This document shows, piece after piece, positions 31,241 through 42,470 of a stretch of 64,000 nucleotides of DNA. Origin of the DNA: Norana najaformis (lineage: Eukaryota; Annelida; Clitellata; Crassiclitellata; Hormogastridae). Both the position numbers and the translations under genes were made by a program. The stretch spans positions 15,628,682 to 15,692,681 of the forward strand of contig OZ029928.1 of the NCBI GenBank assembly GCA_964023275.1, read 5' to 3'. The notes beneath the pieces were generated by a model. It did no database searches. It was not told the DNA's origin and worked only from the letters and a program-made list of their open reading frames with translations. Numbering within the stretch: position 1 is the first letter of the stretch; each line of letters starts with the position of its first letter.

Positions 31241-32999
31241 ATACAAATATAAACCTCCGAGATTTCGCAGCGTCACATAAAAGACGACTCAGGGTGATCA
31301 GCTTAACATAGACACCATTACTTTATGTTGCTTTGTTTAATCAGCTCAGAGCTACTGATAAAGAGGAGCTATACAAATTTCTGGAGCAGCGTCACTTTTT
31401 TATTACACAGGCCTCAAATACCGCCAGTTTTGGCATTGTTTTGCCTGTAAGCCTGTCAGCTCTGCCAGCTCTGGCACCGTCAGGCTGGCACCGTCAGTAT
31501 TGGCACCGTCAGCACTGGCACCGTCAGCCGTGGCAACGTCAGCCTGGCACCGTCAGCCCTGGCACCGCTAGTTCTGACACCGTCAGTTCTGACACCGCCC
31601 GTCTGACACCGTCAGGACTGACACCGTCGATCCTGACACCGTCAGTCTGACACCGCTATTCTGGCATCTGACATTGGCGCACTAGATGAGTTGTCGCCGG
31701 CAGCAGTATTTCCACCGAAAGCGAAGCCACTGATGCCTTCAACCAGAGGCAGAAAGAAGCAATCGAGTCGAAGGATCGACTTTTGAGAAAGGAGCGACGA
31801 AGACGTTACAGCTGACTGACTCACGGAAGCAGGTAAGTCTTTTTCCCGAAGATTGCGAAGAATCTAGTAAACGTTTCATGGAAATCCTCAGACACTTCAA
31901 TGATGCTACGGAACAAACATCTAGATCAACAGACGGATCAATACTCTTGTGTCCTTTGGATTTGTGACATTTTCGTATACATGGAAAACAGAATCGATAC
32001 TTTAAGTTGATGTTTTGTTAATGTGATGTTAGGTTAAACTGTCATCTGGAAAAAGTGACGTAGTGATTCCACGACGTCACGGGAGCCCCGTGGGGAAAAG
32101 AATATCTGTACTCTACGATATTATATATGTAAAATGTAAATGTACAGGTTTTCTAAGGCGACCGTATCGCTTCGACCCTGCTCATTTCTCAATGAATTTA
32201 TCAGGTGATATTCGTTACCACTGCGAGCCATTTTGAATGGATGCAACGCCAGTTAAAGTCCCCGTCTAAAGACGCATTACATAGCATGTCTTTCAGCGCT
32301 TTTGAGAGGTACTTGAAGAACGCTATATAAGTGCTTGTTACATTACATTACATTACATACATTACATTACATGTCTTACACTGTTTCATTAGATCAGAGT
32401 TGCTTAAATAGAAGGGTCGTGTAAATGTATGGAACAACAGCATTTTTATATTACAGAGGCTTCCAAACACTGCTGGTTTTGGCGGTGATATCGTCGCTCT
32501 GACACCGCGATTCTGGCTTCTGACGTTTGCGTGCTGGGTGAGTTTTCCCCGCGGCAATATTTCCATCGAGAGGGAAGCCACTGACGCCTCCAGCCATTCA
32601 CAGATAGAAGCACTTCTTCGGCCGAAGGATCTACATTTGAGAAAGGAGCGACGAAGACGTTCCAGCTCACTGACTCAGGGAAGAAGGTACCTGCTCTTTT
32701 TTATTCTTGAAGATTTGCGAAGAATCCAATAGATGTGTCGCTGATGAAATTCCCAGACACTTGAATGATGCTGCGTAACAAGCTTAGACCAATAACAGAT
32801 TAGACGCAGGATGCTTTGTCTACAAAACCCTTATTCTAGAGGCGTAAATTTCGGAAGGTATGGAATGTAATTCTTCGGGAGGTATCCATAGCCCACTTTT
32901 TGGACTGAAGCTGCTAATTCCCCTTCAAACAGCGAATTAACAATGTCCAATAAGTATACATGAATTGGCAACAAAGACTTAAAAGGGTGATCGTGCCTT

Positions 33000-33285
33000 T
33001 AGAGTCGCCGGCCCTCGAGCCTGGAATAATCTTCCTGTACCCATACAAGAAGCCGAGAATGTTTTTGTTTTAAAGAGACAATTGAGATCCCATCTATTAT
33101 CTAATAAGAGGTAACATTTTCTGTAATATACTTTAGCATCACCATTTGATTTTGTACAACATCTATTTATAATTTAATGTTTGACTCTTGTGCACGCCTA
33201 CGTTTGACATTGTAAAGCACCCTTGAAATGCCTTGCTGCTAACGATGCTGTATAATTGTCGTGATTACAATTACAATAACAATTT
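33000..33285 (+). mobile_element. LINE 3' end between amplified units
   Basis: Encodes RAWNNLPVPIQEAENVFVLK and RQLRSHLLSNKR, then stop, a reverse-transcriptase tail. It ends in TGTATAATTGTCGTGATTAC-type sequence. Confidence 0.75.
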
Positions 33286-34455
33286 CATATGAACCTGGCG
33301 TTTTCCAAAGACTTTACTTGCTATTCTTGCTTAATATTAGTTAAAAATAAATTTTTTACGAGAACGGAAGAAAGGTAAGAAGTTGTTAACCCGATTTTCT
33401 AGACTAAAGTCACGCCTCTGCCTTTTTCTGTCATTCGCTGGCAAAGTATTTCATTTGTCTTTTGGATCAGTGACGTCTTGTGACTTGGAAACAATAGTCT
33501 GTACTGCAACTTGATGTTTTTTAAAGTCACGTTAGGTAAAAATGTCACCTGGCAACAAGAACACTTGTCCTCTATGGAAAAGAGCGTCTGTAGTCTACGA
33601 TATTATATATGCAAAATGTAAATGTACACGTTTTTCTATAGCGACCGTATAGAGTCGATCCTGCTCATTTTTCAATGAATTCATCGTGTGAGATCTTTCG
33701 CCACAGCCGTCCATTTGCAATGGGTGCCATGCCATTTAAGGTCCCCCGTTAGAGACGTGTTACATTACGTGCCTTGTTTCATTAGTTCTGAGCTGCTTAG
33801 ATGGGGAGTTGCATAATTGTATGGAACAACAGCGGTTTTTCTTTTCAGAGGCCTCAAAACAATGCCATTTTTGGCATTGTTATACCTGGAAGCCTGTCAG
33901 CTCTGCCAGCTCTGGCACCGTCAGGCTGGCACCGTCAGTATTGGCACCGTCAGCACTGGCACCGTCAGCCGTGGCAACGTCAGCCTGGCACCGTCAGCAC
34001 TAGCTCCGCTAGTTCTGACACCGTCAGTTCTGACACCGCCCGTCTGACACCGTCAGGACTGACACCGTCGATCCTGACACCGTCAGCCTGACACCGCTAT
34101 TCTGGCATCTGACATTGGGGCGCTAGATGAGTTGTCGCCGGCAGCAGTATTTCCACCGACAGCGAGGCCACTGATGCCTTCAACCAGAGGCAGAAAGAAG
34201 CAATCGAGTCGAAGGATCGACTTTTGAGAAAGGAGCGACGAAGACGTTCCAGCTCACTGACTCACGGAAGCAGGTAAGTCTTTTTCCCGAAGATTTGCGA
34301 AGCATCTAGTAAAACTTAAGAAAATGCCATGTTTTTCTATAGCGACCGTAAGGCCTCGATCCTGACGATGAGATCCTTCACAAAGGCTGCCCGTTTGAAT
34401 GAGGTGCCACGCCATTCAAGGTCCCCGTGCACGAACACGTGCTAGCCCGAGATTC

Positions 34456-34560
34456 AATTCTCTGTAATAAGCCCAACCGGGACGCGAACCGAAGTTCCTC
34501 ACGCATAGAGGCTCCGTGGCATACGCGCTTACCGATGTAGCTAACTAGGCCAGCTAACAA
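34456..34560 (-). mobile_element. tRNA-like repeat head
   Basis: The minus strand reads GGCCTAGTTAGCTACATCGG with TCGGTTCGCGTCCCGG as a B-box-like block. The cloverleaf is imperfect; SINE-derived rather than a working tRNA. Confidence 0.5.
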
Positions 34561-34974
34561 GTTAACATTTGACTGAAATCCTCAAGCTCTTGAGTGATGC
34601 TACGGAACCAAACCAAGATCAACACACAGATTAGTACTTTTTTATCTTCTGGATTTGATGTTATGTAATGTGATCTTAGGTTAAAATATCACCGGGAAAC
34701 AGTGCCGCTGGAATTTCAAGACTACACTGAAGTTCTCTATCGAAAAGAATGTCTGTGGTATACGATATTATATAATTATGTGAATATACACGTTTTTCAA
34801 CGGCGATCGTGTTGCCCCGACCTTGTTCGTTACAATGATTTTATCGGGTAAGAGTCTTCACCACCGCGACCCATTTTGAATGAGTGCCACGCCATTTAAG
34901 GTCCCAGTATAAAGACTCATTATAAAACATCTCTTATATTATTTCATCAGTTCAGGCACCATTAGGCCATAAAA

Positions 34975-35160
34975 CCCTCAGTTATTCCCTACAGCCCCAC
35001 GTCCATGATTGTATTATTCCTCCTGCTGACAATTTAACGCGTAAATGTTTTATTATTAGGATGTTGTATGCATATTAAATTTTCATGTGTTCTTAAATAC
35101 TAGTAAACCGATGTGCGATTAGCTATTGGTTAATAAAGAATATACTTACTTACTTACTTA
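34975..35160 (+). mobile_element. Retroelement 3' end, family H, second copy
   Basis: Matches 16040-16225 almost throughout, including the AATAAAGAATATACTTACTT end. Confidence 0.8.
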
Positions 35161-36021
35161 CAGAGCTGCTTCTATAAGGCAGCTGTATAAATGTATAAAG
35201 CAATAGCATTTTATATTAAAGAGGCCCCAAACATCCTCGGTTTCGGCGGTGATATTGTCGGTTTGACACCGCTATTCTTGCATCTGACATTGAAGGATCG
35301 TCATTCCAGGGAGAAGCGACTAAGATGATCCAGTTCGCTGCCTCGTAGAAGCAGATAGTTTTGAGTTTGTGAAGAGTTGCAGAAAATTCACCAGATAGTT
35401 TGCTGATGAGCTAATGAGACAATGGGATGATGGTAAGGAGGCAAACCCAGAGTAACAGATAGATTAGATGCAGGAGTTTAAGTCTGCTTAACTCTCTTCT
35501 GATATTCGGTAGCAAAACGTTCATTACTTTACATCCGTTTTATCGTGTTTATGACATAGAAACCAGATTCGCTGCTGCAGTATCCGTAATGTAAAAATGA
35601 CATTTTACGGAGCATCATTACTAGCGAGCTATTTTTTTCTATGCTGTGTTTAGTTAGCGCTAAGAAGAGGTTTTAAAAAGGGGCTGTTAAAATGGTTTAC
35701 AAATTCACACATTTGTGCAATTCTTAATATCATCTAGAACTCAGTTTTCGGCACAAGTTTCCACTGACGCCTCCAACCATTGGCAGATAGAAGCACTTCT
35801 TCGGTCGAAGGATCGACATTTGAGAAAGGAGCGACGAAGACGTTTCAGCTCACTGACTCATCGAAGCAAGTACCTGCTCTTTTTTCTTCTTGAAGATTTG
35901 AGAAGAATCCAATAGATGTGTCACTGATGAAGACCTAAGGAACTTGAATGATGCTACGTAACCAGACCTGAATCAACACACAGACCAGAAGCTTTATTTA
36001 CCAACACTTATTCTACAGGAG

Positions 36022-36255
36022 GTACCCGGTGGTGTAGTGGTATGGTCGTTGCCTCGTAACCAGAGGGTCGCGGATTCAAATCTGCCTCAAGCCATTGCGT
36101 ATAGCGACCTTGGACAAGTTGCTCACCCACAATGTCTGTGAAGAAGGCAACGGGAAACCACCTCACTCATCTCATCCCCAGGTGGCATAAAACCTATGTA
36201 TGGACCTACCTTCGGGCAGAGAACTCATCATTATCATCATCATCATCATCATCAT
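36022..36255 (+). mobile_element. tRNA-derived SINE, copy 2
   Basis: GTACCCGGTGGTGTAGTGG head, GGTCGCGGATTCAAATC B box (weakened), same body as copy 1, (ATC)n tail. Inserted in the amplified-unit region. Confidence 0.88.
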
Positions 36256-36774
36256 TCTACAGGCGTAATTTTCTTGAGGTAAGAAATGTCATTATACGGG
36301 AGATACCAATACTCCACTTTTCCCACTTTTTCAAACAGTGTATAAACCATGCCCATTAAGTTTTATATGAGCATGGCAATCTTCAATGACTTCTTAATAT
36401 TCTTACTTACAAATGGTTAAAAATAATTATTATTATGCGAAAGGGAAATGAATGGAAGAAATTGGTAACCCCAATTTCTAGACCAAAGTCACGCCTCTGC
36501 CTTTTTCTGCCATTCGCTGAAAAAAGTACTTTATCATTTGGGTTTATGAGGTTCAATGACATGGAATCAAGAATAAATACTGCAATTTAAATTTATACAA
36601 TGTAATCTTGGGTAAAATGATATCTGGCAAAAGAACCGCTGGAATTTAACGTCGACTCTAGTGTCTCCTAGGGAAAAGAATGTCTGAATTCTAAGATAAT
36701 ATATGTATAAACTTAAGTGTACACGTTTCTGTATACCGACCGTATTATTTCTGCATTTATTGGGCGCCACTATC

Positions 36775-36925
36775 TAATGACTTAGCATTAATCGATGGGA
36801 CTGAGCAATTGTGAGTGAAGGACTTGCTTAAGTCCGTAGGCCTACACAGTAACCGGATGAGGCTCGAACCCGTACTCTCCGCGTTACAAGCCGAGCGCTC
36901 TAACCAATATGTTACCGTGTCCCAC
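36775..36925 (-). mobile_element. tRNA-headed SINE with the tRNA part well preserved
   Basis: The minus strand begins GGGACACGGTAACATATTGG, with TGGTTAGAGCGCTCGG as A box, TTGTAA in the anticodon-loop position, and ACGGGTTCGAGCC as B box. A tail shared with 3235-3390 follows. Anticodon TGT would suggest tRNA-Thr ancestry, which is tentative. Confidence 0.65.
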
Positions 36926-38159
36926 CGTATGGCCTCGACCCTGCTCATTTTTCATTGAATTCATCGGGTGAGAGATACTTCACCACCGCTGCCCGTTTAA
37001 ATCTGCGCCACGTCATTTAACGTCCCCGTTTTGCTCAGAGCTGCTTGTATACAGGATCTGTATAATCTACCGAACAGAACCGGTTTTTCATTACAGAGGT
37101 CTAAGGAAAGTGCCAATTTTGGCATTGTTATAGGCCTACCTGGCAGCCTGTCAGCTCTGCCAGCTCTGGCACCGTCAGACTGGCACCGTCAGTATTGGCA
37201 CCGTCAGCACTGGCACCGTCAGCCGTGGCACCGTCAGCCTGGCACCGTCAGCCCTGGCACCGCTAGTTCTGACACCGTCAGTTCTGACACCGCCCGTCTG
37301 ACACCGTCAGGACTGACACCGTCGATCCTGACACCGTCGGTCTGACACCGCTATTCTGGCATCTGACATTGGGGCGCTGGAGAACTTGTCCACCGAGAGC
37401 GTAGCCATTGACGCCTCCAGTCATTGGTAGCAAAACAACTTCAGTCGAAGGATCGACATTTAAGAAAGGAGCGACGAAGACGTTCCTGCTAACTGACTCA
37501 TCGAAGTAGGTACGTTTTCGTTTTTATTCTTGAGGAATTGCAAAAAATCCAGTAGCCGTATCATTGATAAAAGCCGCTATTCTTACCATTGAATAGTATT
37601 GTCTTTCACTAGGTAACATTGGGATTTCACTGGGTATCACTGGAGTTCAGTAAAGGTCAATATTGCAACCGCAAGCCACCATGAGATTCGGATAATAATT
37701 TTATTAACTGCGCCAAAAAATTTCCAAAAATTTGAAAGCTTTTTCTTAAAATAAAACACGTACTTTTTAATTATTCAGGCCAAAGTGAAATTCTTGTGAT
37801 ATTCAAAATTTGCATAATAACCGCGCTATAGAAGCTGAGAAATTCTGACATTTTTACTGAGACGATTTCATTTCAGTTCCGTTAAAGTCGTTGTGTGTTG
37901 CAAAGATGGAACATACGCCAGTGTGCTGAGGAAAGTGACCTGGATCAAAGTCAGAATCATCTCTTAAGAACTTTCTACTGCGGCATAGAGATTACGATCT
38001 CAGGGACGTCGAGTGAGAACCAAGGAACGTGAAGAACCTCCGAAAGAGACCTCGAAATCAGCTGTCAACCTCGGGGAGTGATGTCACCCAAACGCCACTC
38101 CCCTGATACGACAGCTGCCTCTCATCGGTTGTGCCCTCTTCATATGCTTAGCTGAGCCA

Positions 38160-38715
38160 CAGTTCGAGCCCATCCCAATATGCAGCCACAGCAGATGTAC
38201 ATGAGATATAATTGTTTTCTCTTCAAACTTTATAAAAGGAAATTTAAACCAGTGCAGAAATTGTTTAAACCTAGAAAGCCAGACTCAAATACACCGGACT
38301 ATGAAACTTTGGGTCTAATTAATGCTAACTGGAAATTAATTGGAACCGGGTTTAAATTTTTTTCTCGCTGGTTTGCATTGCCGATGCTTTTGTTAAAAAC
38401 GCTGATCAGCCTGCGGTTGATGAAGTTCTGTCAAGCGTAACCGTGTGCCAAGAGCGTCGGTACGTTGCAGCAACGCGTTCTCAGCAGATTCCAGACAACC
38501 ACGGATGGTCGCATTGGTCGAGTTCTCGAATACATCATGGATCCTACCACTGGCGACCTTCGTCAGTTACAAACGAACATCATTCACCAGCGATTGAAGA
38601 CCATACTATTTGAACGTTGTGATTTGAATGTCATCCTTGCGTGATTCACTTCTGAGTAGTTTTTTAAAAGGTGTTTTATTAATGTGCAATTACGATTACG
38701 ATTACGATCATTCGA
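38160..38715 (+). mobile_element. Probable retroelement 3' end
   Basis: Around 38520-38640 one frame reads EYIMDPTTGDLRQLQTN and HQRLKTILFERCDLN before a stop, then a GATTACGATTACGAT tail at 38690-38708. The 86-codon frame at 38180-38440 has no domain I recognise. Confidence 0.5.
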
Positions 38716-38879
38716 CCGATTAAATACTAATTTATAATTTATCTCAGCAGCTAGCTCTATCTCATAGGTTGTTATCCTGATTGAGGAGGCGAGCTCTAAT
38801 CGGCTGTTGAAGAGTGCTTTGTAAATTTCCAGACAAAAACAACCATTTGTTCTGTATCCTTCGGGTGGCGCGATTGATG

Positions 38880-39600
38880 AGCCTTAAACGCCACTTGTGT
38901 GGTCCAGGGTCCTCTTCAAAGTTTCCAGATCTCCGTCGATTGCTTACTGTTGTCTGTCATACCCAGTGGTTCCATCTTGACTGCCCCTGATTGACGTCTC
39001 GACGAACCCAGACTTCCTTCCCGACCAGCCACCTGTCTTCTTTGTCATACGTACCCTGGCTTTCCTCTTTCGATACACGCCTACACTGTTCAAATACCTC
39101 CCTTTCTTCTGGCTGGAAGTAATCCCTCCTAGGGGAGGGTCAGCCAAAGGGATTCTTCTTTTCCACTTGTTTCTATCTCCAATATCCTCTTTCTCAGGCT
39201 GAGAAGCTTTAGGTCTTGCTGAATCATGTCTCCCCATCTCTTCTTTTGTCGTCCCGACTGCGGCGTCCATAAACCTCTGATCTCATAATTCTTTTAAGGC
39301 AGTTTCCTCTTCTCTTCTCATCACATGACCATGCCAATGCATTTATTCTCATCACATGACCATGCCGATGCATTTCCTGCAATGTCCTTGACCACACGTG
39401 TCTCGTCCATTTTGGAACATACCATGGTCTCTGTTTTATTGATATTTATTTTAAGACCCTTGCTCTCCAGTGTTCTATGCCAGTCAGTGATACTACCTTC
39501 ATCTTCTTCAAGTTCTCTCTCTGTCCAACCCGGGCAGGTTCTTCATACGTCCAGTGGCCCCACTCTTCAAAGCGTTTGCTGGCTTCGTCATCTTCTGTAA
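38880..39600 (-). mobile_element. Degenerate LINE reverse transcriptase fragment
   Basis: On the minus strand, in more than one frame, are GLKININKTETMV-like, VYGRRSRDDK, RWGDMIQQDLKLLSL and ADPPLGGITSSQKKGRY. This is the end of an RTE/CR1-like polymerase with frameshifts. A TCACATGACCATGCC phrase is tandemly doubled at 39318-39366. Confidence 0.75.
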
Positions 39601-39639
39601 CACTCGGTGTGTGGCTCATTTAAGAGATTTGAAGCTCAG

Positions 39640-39880
39640 GCTAGTAAGTAAGTAAGTAAGTAAGTAATGCATTTGTTAATATGCCTTATGTCCATCGACT
39701 GAGTGAGGAATCGTAGGCGATCCGTACGGTCCGTACACTGGGACCTTAAGCGGCGTGGCGCCCATTTCAAACTGGCAACGGTGGTGAAGGATCGCACCCG
39801 ATAAATTCATTGAAAAATGAGCAGGGTCGAGGCCATACGGTCGCTATAGAAACGTGTGCATTTACATTTATCTACAGAAA
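39640..39880 (+). mobile_element. Repeat family G copy preceded by (AAGT)n
   Basis: Contains CTTAAGCGGCGTGGCGCCC, ATTGAAAAATGAGCAGGGTC, ATACGGTCGCTATAGAAACG then TTTACATTTA. This orientation shows the 3' end. Confidence 0.75.
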
Positions 39881-39884
39881 GGTT

Positions 39885-41470
39885 ATTCCTTTGCCTTCCT
39901 CTCGATGCTTTTACCAAGATAATATCTCAGTAACGGTTTAAGGTGACAACATTAGTAATTAGATTTACTCATGTGCTAGTATAAGAAGTGCTTCAAACAA
40001 ATACAATAATAGCTTGTAAATGTAACCATTAACTGCCTGTCTTTGAAAGTGCTTAAAATAGTCTAAAAATAAAAAGCAACTTCCTATGTGTAACAATTTT
40101 CAGGTCACAATTTTTAAGCTGATTGAGATTTGCTAATGTGAAAGTTTAAAAAGAACGTGTAAAACAACACCGCGTAATGGTATCTTCTGTTCTAATATTA
40201 TAATATTATGCTAAATATAACATTTTGTTCACACCTCTTGGTTTATTGCTTTGCTTATATTAAGTCTACGTTTACTACAGCCCCATCATAAACCTCTGTT
40301 ATCACATTGTTTTGTCGCAAGCATGATTTCCACCTAAAAATTAGTTAGCTGATTTGAATGTCAACGGAAATAGGAAAGTTTTTCAACGTTTTAACGAAAG
40401 TTAAAGTTCCTAATGAGCTCGTGAAGTTGCCATTTTTTCAGTTCGGTTCAGTGTGTTTACAAAAATATCAATTAAAACATCTATATGAATGATATTGTTT
40501 GAGTTAAAAGCACTGTCAATTAAAATGTCAATGTCAATTAGAAATGTCAATTAAAACATTGTAATTAAACGATATTGTTTGAGTTAAAGCTACGTTTTGC
40601 TTTTCTTTGCTTGCTCTTCTTTCGTAAATTTGTCTTATATATGAAGTTGTTTATAGTAATCGTAATAGTAATAGTATTAGTACTTGTAATAGTAATGGCA
40701 ATGGTAATAGTTGTAACAATAGTACAGTAATTGTTCTAGTATTATTATATTAATCTGGGCAAACATAGGTCCATAGTGTCTTATATAATAGATTATGTAC
40801 GCCTACTTCAAGTTCTCTGCCGCAATCATTTCAAAGTTATAAAAGTACCTGCAATAATTATCATAGCAGCATTGCTAATGATATTAGGAGTCTGGAATTC
40901 ATCATACAAATTGCTAAAGAGCCGACATTCATACCGTCACGATGACCAAAGAGAGAAACAGGTCGTATGCATTCAGATTACCTTAAAAAGTGAACAGAAT
41001 GTATTTTCCATGTGAAAAACTGCCTATAAAACCAACATGTCGACATCTTAACTCCAATCAAAAAAGGAAACCTTTAATCCAAGCTTTCGACCAGAAACTT
41101 GTGACTCTGGAGTTGCAATAAATATTGAAACACGCGATAAAATTTGTGTTTTCGGCCGAAAGCACAAATAAGGACACGTGCCAAAGATAAACGTAAATTG
41201 TCTGCATTATTAATTGCTATGAACCACGAACTTCGTTCAAAGTAACATTATCAATGTAAACGGATATTTAAATAGCGCAGTATCTACTGATTTATATAAC
41301 TTTTTCTAAATATATATATTTAGTAGGTCTTGACCATATTGTAATGTAATAAGATGTTACGTAAACATACATGTACACAGCGCTAAGCTCACCACAAGAG
41401 AATGTGCGTTACGATACCTCGCGGAGAGTTAATGAAGCATCAATTTTAGGCTCATTTCTCTAGCGCAAAG
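39885..41470. other. No supported gene; AT-rich 3' flank of NKX2-2
   Basis: Mostly unique AT-rich DNA. A plus-strand frame at 40776-41015 has a hydrophobic stretch (VPAIIIIAALLMILG) like a signal anchor, but no splice partner or homology is evident. AATGTCAATTAAAACAT-type phrases repeat near 40470-40570. Confidence 0.5.
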
Positions 41471-41476
41471 TTTAAT
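41471..41476 (-). terminator. Candidate poly(A) signal ATTAAA for NKX2-2
   Basis: ATTAAA on the minus strand, about 65 nt after the TGA stop of the homeobox gene. It is a common variant signal; cleavage is not shown. Confidence 0.4.
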
Positions 41477-41541
41477 GACCGCGTCTCTGTTAGAGCCTTG
41501 CCAATGCGTTTATGTCTTGAGTTTCGAACCCCAGCCTAACG

Positions 41542-42470
41542 TCACCACCACCGGCCTTGAGTCTGCATCAGAGGGTGGCCGTATCCCGACAGGTTGACGG
41601 ACCCAACGGACCCTATCCCGTACGAGGCCCCTAGTCCGGAGCCCGAAGCTCCGCTCCCGATGTTGTTCATGCACGACCCGAGACCGGAAATGTACCCGGC
41701 CTGCGACGAGTAACCGGAAACGCCGAGTCCGCCGTTCTGCAACGACGTCATATCCGGTATCTTCATCATTCCGTCCATGCACGAAGCGGCCGTCACGCTC
41801 GACTGCGGACACGGTTTGCCGTCGCGGACGAGCACGGGCACCGGGATGCGACGCGGCGAGGCGTGAACGGCCGCGAGGGCGTTCATGTCGAAGCCCTTCT
41901 CCTGACGCGCCTTCTTCATCTTGTAGCGATGGTTCTGGAACCAGATCTTGACCTGGGTCGGGGTCAGAAGCAGGATCCCGGCCAGGTGCTCGCGCTCCGG
42001 AGCTGACAGGTAGCGCTGCTGACGGAAGCGCCGTTCCAGTTCGTAGGTCTGCGCCTTCGAGAAGAGCACGCGTCGCTTCTTCTTCTTCGGTCTTTCTTCG
42101 GCCGCGGCGCTGGCGTTGGCGGGGGTGTCGCGGGAACTGCCGAGGCTGTTCCGGTCGTCGGCGTCACCCACTGTCGCACACTCCTGACCCCTGGGGCGCG
42201 TCGGGCCACCGCAGACGGCAGCGGCGGTTGGGGTTGTTGGGTCGGTAAGGGAAGAGGCGGCTGGCTTCCGAGTGCCATCGAGGTCTCGGTGCTGTCCCAC
42301 TGCAGCTGCGGATGAGGGATGCGGAAGCTGCTGCTGCTGATGATGATGCTGAGGAGGATGCAATCCCCCTACTCCTGCTCCTGTTCCTGCAGTGGAGCAT
42401 CCTGGGAAAACAGCGGATGATGATGACGAAGCATTTATGGACGACGAGGACGACGATAGATGGCGGAAAC
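41542..42470 (-). CDS. NKX2-2: NKX2-2 coding exon 3: homeodomain, NK2-SD and C-terminus
   Basis: Acceptor CGATTTGAAG; GT completes the Gly codon and the frame continues [10 protein letters not shown]. It ends GRWW-TGA. GC-rich coding sequence stands out from AT-rich surroundings. An upstream in-frame ATG (MFRFEG) would begin inside the intron and is not the start. Confidence 0.96.

Larger units (their letters stand above)
31325..37600 (+). repeat. Five-copy amplified unit of unknown function
   Basis: Cores lie at about 31325-31870, 32370-32730, 33770-34310, 35160-35910 (split) and 37025-37560. Each has GAGCTGCTT, a pyrimidine run ending in CAG, a variable middle, CGAAGGATCGAC and GAAAGGAGCGACGAAGACGT, then a GT donor-like site. 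The middle in copies 1, 3 and 5 is an array of TGGCACCGTCAG 12-mers. Flanks also recur (TCACGCCTCTGCCTTTTTCT; ACGATATTATATATG plus a family G element). Copy 2 is open from AG (32456) to GT (32687). Copies 1, 3 and 5 carry stops or shifts in that frame. Confidence 0.8.

Noticed and set aside
36838..36925. Functional tRNA-Thr gene
   Set aside because: Boxes A and B are good but the acceptor and anticodon stems do not pair well, and a SINE body follows that is shared with 3235-3390.
40776..41015. Possible signal-anchored protein (79 codons, hydrophobic segment)
   Set aside because: Single short frame, no splice partners or homology recognised; could be a first exon but not supported.
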